Both the position numbers and the translations under genes were made by a program. Positions 60,557 to 64,000 of a stretch of 64,000 nt of DNA are shown in pieces; position 1 is the first letter of the stretch, and every line of letters starts with the position of its first letter. Location: the NCBI GenBank assembly GCA_030848925.1, contig JANFFA010000003.1, positions 248,001 to 312,000 of the forward strand, in the 5' to 3' direction. The stretch comes from Rhodalgimonas zhirmunskyi. Its GTDB lineage: Bacteria > Pseudomonadota > Alphaproteobacteria > Rhodobacterales > Rhodobacteraceae. Under the pieces are notes generated by a model, which was not told the origin of the DNA, searched no databases, and saw only the letters and a list, made by a program, of their open reading frames with translations.

Positions 60557-61882
60557 ATGACTGATCACATCGAAACCACCGACGCACCCGACGATATCAG
60601 CACACCCTACTCCATCCTGCCCGGCGACACCTTTCTTGGCAGCCTTGAAACGGCAGGAGACCGCGACTGGATCGCCGTGACCCTCAGCGCGAACCACGTT
60701 TATGATATTTCATTATCAGACGACGACGACACCCAATTTGTTGACACCTTTATGCGGCTCTACACCGAGGCCGGAGAGTATGTGAAGGCAAGCGACAACG
60801 GTGGAATTGGTTTTAATTCCCTATTCAGGCTCGCCATCTGGAACGACATCACCTATTTTATTTCGGCTGGCAGCTACAGCGACGATTCAGCAGGGTCATA
60901 CAAACTCGAAGTCAGGGAATCTGACCCCATCTGGGGCACCACCGGAGATGATCGCCTGGGGGGGACCGGCTCCGCTGATGCCATCAATGCGCTTGAAGGC
61001 AACGATACAGTCTACGGCGTTTGGGGCCGCGACACTCTCTTGGGCGGCGCGGGCGATGATTCGCTGGACGGTAGCTTCGGCCGTGACCTCCTCTTCGGCG
61101 GCGAGGGCAATGACGTTCTGGTTGGCTACTTTGACAATGACACGCTCTATGGTGGCGACGGCAACGATCTCTTATTCGGCCTGAGCCTCAGAGACTACTC
61201 TTCTCCCGGCTACAACGACCTTTTGCACGGCGGCAAGGGCGATGACACGCTCTACGGCGGAGGGGGCTATGACACGCTTTATGGTGGCGACGGCAACGAT
61301 TTCCTATTCGGCGACAACAACAACCCCGGCATATTGGTCGGCTACAACGACCTTATGTACGGCGAAGAGGGCGATGATCGGCTTTACGGTCGCAAGGGCA
61401 ACGACAGTCTTTACGGTGGCGACGGCAACGATACGCTGGTCGGCGAGCTTGACAACGACACGCTTTTTGGCGGGACCGGTGATGACCGGCTTTTCGGGAG
61501 CACACAACGCGACAGGCTTCACGGTGACGACGGCAACGACCTTCTCAGCGGCAACAAGCAGGGCGATTGGCTGTTCGGTGGCGCGGGCGATGATACGCTT
61601 CATGGCGGGCGCGACGACGACCGGCTCACCGGCGGGGCCGACGCCGATGTTTTCCTGTTCGACTTCGGCCACGATACGATCAACGATTTCGAGGATGACA
61701 TCGACAGGCTGCTGCTCGAAGACGCGCTCTGGACCGGCACCCTGACGGTGGCCGAGGTCATCAGCACCTACGCCACCACCGATGGCACCGACACGATGTT
61801 CGATTTCGGCAATGGCGTCATGCTTGATGTTCTCGGCATCGCGGACCCCACCCAACTGGCCAACGATATCGTCATCGTCTGA
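60557..61882 (+). CDS. RTX-repeat protein, type I secretion substrate
   Basis: The 441-residue acidic protein starts at 60557 (GAAGAGG seven bases upstream). The N-terminal part (to about 125) resembles a pre-peptidase C-terminal domain (GSLETAGDRDWIAVTLSANHVYDISL, SAGSYSDDSAGSYKLEVRE). Residues about 130-370 are glycine-rich nonapeptide repeats of the form GGxGxDxL(Y/F), interrupted in places by longer inserts, which should bind calcium outside the cell. The end (LANDIVIV) resembles the adhesin's hydrophobic end and may be a secretion signal. No enzyme domain is visible and no exporter genes lie beside it. Confidence 0.9.
   Translation: MTDHIETTDAPDDISTPYSILPGDTFLGSLETAGDRDWIAVTLSANHVYDISLSDDDDTQFVDTFMRLYTEAGEYVKASDNGGIGFNSLFRLAIWNDITYFISAGSYSDDSAGSYKLEVRESDPIWGTTGDDRLGGTGSADAINALEGNDTVYGVWGRDTLLGGAGDDSLDGSFGRDLLFGGEGNDVLVGYFDNDTLYGGDGNDLLFGLSLRDYSSPGYNDLLHGGKGDDTLYGGGGYDTLYGGDGNDFLFGDNNNPGILVGYNDLMYGEEGDDRLYGRKGNDSLYGGDGNDTLVGELDNDTLFGGTGDDRLFGSTQRDRLHGDDGNDLLSGNKQGDWLFGGAGDDTLHGGRDDDRLTGGADADVFLFDFGHDTINDFEDDIDRLLLEDALWTGTLTVAEVISTYATTDGTDTMFDFGNGVMLDVLGIADPTQLANDIVIV
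60950..61660 (+). repeat. RTX nonapeptide repeat array
   Basis: The array consists of many 27-bp units encoding GG(D/E/A/T)G(N/D)D(T/D/R)L(Y/F/L) with several degenerate copies and longer inserts. The recurring DNA words GGTGGCGACGGCAACGAT are near identical between copies, implying fairly recent duplication within the gene. Confidence 0.8.
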
Positions 61883-62080
61883 TCCGGCGCACTCTGCCCT
61901 GCCCCCCGACGCGAGACCCGTGGGCTGAAACAGCCCGCCCATACCGGATGCGCGCATCCAATCCCGTGGGCACAGGGAATCGCACAGGCTTGACCTGTCG
62001 CACTCAGCGTCCCGCAGCGCGTAAGTCGACACCCGCCCGAAGACGCGGGCGGCCTACATTCCAATGGATAGGAAAACAAG

Positions 62081-62155
<75 letters not shown>

Positions 62156-62258
62156 AACCGAACCGGCGACTGCCGGCGTGGGCGCGTGATTAGACGCAAT
62201 TCCACCCCCGTGCAAGGGCAAACTGGACTGTTTTTCGCCCGTTGTTTAAGAGGGGCCC

Positions 62259-62444
62259 ATGAGCGACACTCCGACACCCAAGACACCCGCGAAACCCGGG
62301 GCCAAACAGCCCCGCACCGGATCAAGCGCCGGACAGGGCCGAGAAGACCGCCTCAAGGCGGCGCTCAAGGCCAACATGGCCCGGCGCAAGGCACAGTCGA
62401 AGGCACGGCAGGCCGATCCGGGCGACAAGCCCGGCGGCGCATAA
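62259..62444 (+). CDS. Small basic protein upstream of murA
   Basis: The 61-residue protein is rich in Lys, Ala and Pro, with a helical middle ([25 protein letters not shown]). AGAGGGG lies just before the ATG. Similar short genes sit before murA in other roseobacters, supporting reality, but no function is known. It ends 44 bp before murA and is probably its operon partner. Confidence 0.75.
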   Translation: MSDTPTPKTPAKPGAKQPRTGSSAGQGREDRLKAALKANMARRKAQSKARQADPGDKPGGA

Positions 62445-62488
62445 TCCCGCCCCAACCGGGCGCACAAGCAGTTAAAGAGGGCAGGCAT

Positions 62489-63757
62489 ATGGATCAGATC
62501 ATCGTCACGGGAAACGGCGAACTTTCGGGCGAAATCCCCATCGCGGGGGCCAAGAACGCCTGCCTCACGCTGATGCCGGCCACCATTCTGTCGGATGAGC
62601 CGCTGACGCTGACCAACGCGCCGCGCCTGTCGGACATCCGCACCATGTCCACCCTGCTGCAATCGCTGGGGGCCGAGGTCAGCACGCTTCAGGACGGGCA
62701 GGTCATCGCCATGTCCTCGCACAACCTCGACAACCACGTCGCCGACTATGACATCGTGCGCAAGATGCGCGCCTCCAACCTCGTGCTTGGGCCCATGCTG
62801 GCGCGGCTTGGCCACGCGGTCGTCTCGCTGCCCGGCGGCTGCGCCATCGGCGCGCGCCCGATGGACATCCACATTCATGGCCTCGAAGCGCTCGGCGCCC
62901 AGATCGAGCTGAAAGAGGGCTACCTTCACGCCAAGGTGCCCGGCGGCCTCAAGGGCGCCGTGATCGACTTCCCCTTCGCCTCGGTCGGCGCCACCGAAAA
63001 CATCATGATGGCCGCCACGCTGGCCAAGGGCACCACCGTCCTCAACAACGCCGCGCGCGAGCCCGAGATCGTCGATCTTGCCGACTGCCTGCGCAAGATG
63101 GGCGCTCAGATCGAGGGCGACGGCACCTCCACCATCACCATTCAAGGCGTCGATCGCCTCTCCGGCGCGACCCACCCGGTCGTGACCGACCGGATCGAAC
63201 TGGGCACCTACATGCTCGCCCCCGCCATCGCTGGCGGCGAGGTGGAATGCTTGGGCGGCAAACTCTCCCTCGTGCAGGCCTTCGTCGACAAACTCGAAGA
63301 AGCCGGCATCGAAGTCACTGAGACGGAAAAAGGCCTCAAGGTCGCCCGCCGCAACGGCCCGATCAAGGCGGTCAATGTCACGACCGAACCCTTCCCCGGC
63401 TTCCCCACCGATCTTCAGGCGCAGATGATGGCGCTCTTGTGCACCGCCGAAGGCACCTCCGTTCTGGAAGAGAAAATCTTCGAGAATCGCTTCATGCACG
63501 CCCCCGAACTCACCCGCATGGGTGCCGATATCGAAGTCCACGGCGGCACCGCCACCGTCACCGGCGTCAAGAAACTCAAAGGCGCCCCGGTGATGGCCAC
63601 CGACCTGCGCGCCTCGGTCTCGCTGATCCTTGCCGGCCTCGCCGCCGAAGGCGACACCGTGGTCAGCCGCGTCTATCACCTCGATCGCGGCTACGAACAC
63701 GTCGTGCGCAAACTCTCGGGCGTCGGCGCCCGCATCGAAAGGGTCAAGGAACAATGA
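62489..63757 (+). CDS. murA: UDP-N-acetylglucosamine 1-carboxyvinyltransferase
   Basis: The 422-residue enzyme catalyses the first committed step of peptidoglycan synthesis. Key residues are visible: K22 and N23 in GAKNACL, the fosfomycin-target Cys118 in [11 protein letters not shown], and [16 protein letters not shown] near the C-terminus. The start at 62489 matches the family length; a long upstream frame overlapping the tRNA is spurious. The stop overlaps the next gene (ATGA). Confidence 0.97.
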   Translation: MDQIIVTGNGELSGEIPIAGAKNACLTLMPATILSDEPLTLTNAPRLSDIRTMSTLLQSLGAEVSTLQDGQVIAMSSHNLDNHVADYDIVRKMRASNLVLGPMLARLGHAVVSLPGGCAIGARPMDIHIHGLEALGAQIELKEGYLHAKVPGGLKGAVIDFPFASVGATENIMMAATLAKGTTVLNNAAREPEIVDLADCLRKMGAQIEGDGTSTITIQGVDRLSGATHPVVTDRIELGTYMLAPAIAGGEVECLGGKLSLVQAFVDKLEEAGIEVTETEKGLKVARRNGPIKAVNVTTEPFPGFPTDLQAQMMALLCTAEGTSVLEEKIFENRFMHAPELTRMGADIEVHGGTATVTGVKKLKGAPVMATDLRASVSLILAGLAAEGDTVVSRVYHLDRGYEHVVRKLSGVGARIERVKEQ

Positions 63758-64000
63758 CCGACGCCCGCTTCGAAGACGGCCGCGAGGCCCCGCTCAACCT
63801 CGGCGCGCTCGACCCCGAGGATCTCAAGGTGATCTCCGCCCTCGCGCAGGACGCCATCTTCCCGATCACCGAAATGCGCTGGCTCCCCGCCCGCCGCCGC
63901 TTCGCCCTGCTGATCAACCGCTTCCGCTGGGAGGATCGCGGCCGCGACCGCCACGGCGCCGAGCGGGTCCAGTCGCTGCTCTATTTCGACAACGTCCTGC
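63754..64000 (+). CDS. DUF2948-family protein, 5' part (runs off the right edge)
   Basis: Eighty-two residues are visible from an ATG overlapping the murA stop. [42 protein letters not shown] is the family hallmark. In Rhodobacterales this gene usually lies between murA and hisD. Function is unknown. Confidence 0.9.
   Translation, partial: MTDARFEDGREAPLNLGALDPEDLKVISALAQDAIFPITEMRWLPARRRFALLINRFRWEDRGRDRHGAERVQSLLYFDNVL

Noticed and set aside
61922..61936. Terminator downstream of the RTX gene
   Set aside because: GGGCTG-AAA-CAGCCC is a small stem without a T-run; too weak to list as a terminator.

Overview
The window reads as chromosomal DNA of a marine alphaproteobacterium of the order Rhodobacterales (Roseobacter group). 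The base composition is strongly GC-rich. The evidence is a set of neighbourhoods familiar from that group: murA followed by a DUF2948 gene, hflK-hflC-DUF2065-degQ, carD next to fdxA, an S4 protein and a SUV3-like helicase, an XRE regulator of the PVDVHVGKRIR type, and a hyperacidic protein known to me only from roseobacters. Apart from one tRNA-Thr(GGT) I see no rRNA, prophage, transposase or CRISPR array. The DNA is mostly ordinary chromosome with a few accessory patches.

Layout. 0-5.3 kb: a CAP-domain protein, an 8-oxoguanine deaminase, a HisN-type phosphatase, an XRE regulator divergent from a quinone oxidoreductase, and a PhnA-like protein. 5.3-14.0 kb: a complete surface-adhesin system on the minus strand (Bap-type Ig-repeat adhesin, TolC-like outer-membrane protein, ABC exporter, HlyD adaptor), in the same order as Salmonella bapABCD. 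14.4-24.1 kb: a proline-racemase-family enzyme facing a minus-strand block of a phosphodiesterase, a complete oligopeptide-type ABC importer and a CocE/X-Pro-type hydrolase, then a MarR/HpaR regulator. 24.4-33.5 kb: carD, fdxA, an S4 protein, a SUV3-like helicase, a TPR protein, an SCP2 protein, an alpha/beta hydrolase, the peptidase PepF and a GNAT acetyltransferase. 33.6-39.5 kb: a four-gene CoA operon (acyl-CoA dehydrogenase, NDP-forming acyl-CoA ligase, CaiD-like hydratase, BKACE) divergent from a GlxA/CdhR-type regulator. It looks like carnitine or gamma-butyrobetaine catabolism.

39.6-45.5 kb: small proteins (DksA-type zinc finger, an unknown protein, a lipoprotein hydrolase, a VCBS-like protein, a 2Fe-2S ferredoxin, a peptidoglycan-binding lipoprotein), then a compositionally different pair (transglutaminase and endonuclease/exonuclease/phosphatase). 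45.6-56 kb: DegQ, DUF2065, HflC and HflK, then Gor, RpiA, an EF-hand protein, a GST, SdaA and thiamine diphosphokinase. 56-64 kb: the 864-residue acidic two-module protein, a hairpin-rich intergenic stretch that may encode a small RNA, an old yellow enzyme, an orphan RTX protein, tRNA-Thr, a small basic protein, MurA and the start of a DUF2948 protein.

Points most worth a second look are the CoA operon, the acidic protein, the candidate small RNA at about 58.85-59.01 kb, and the adhesin secretion locus. All functional calls rest on reading motifs by eye. No database search was run.
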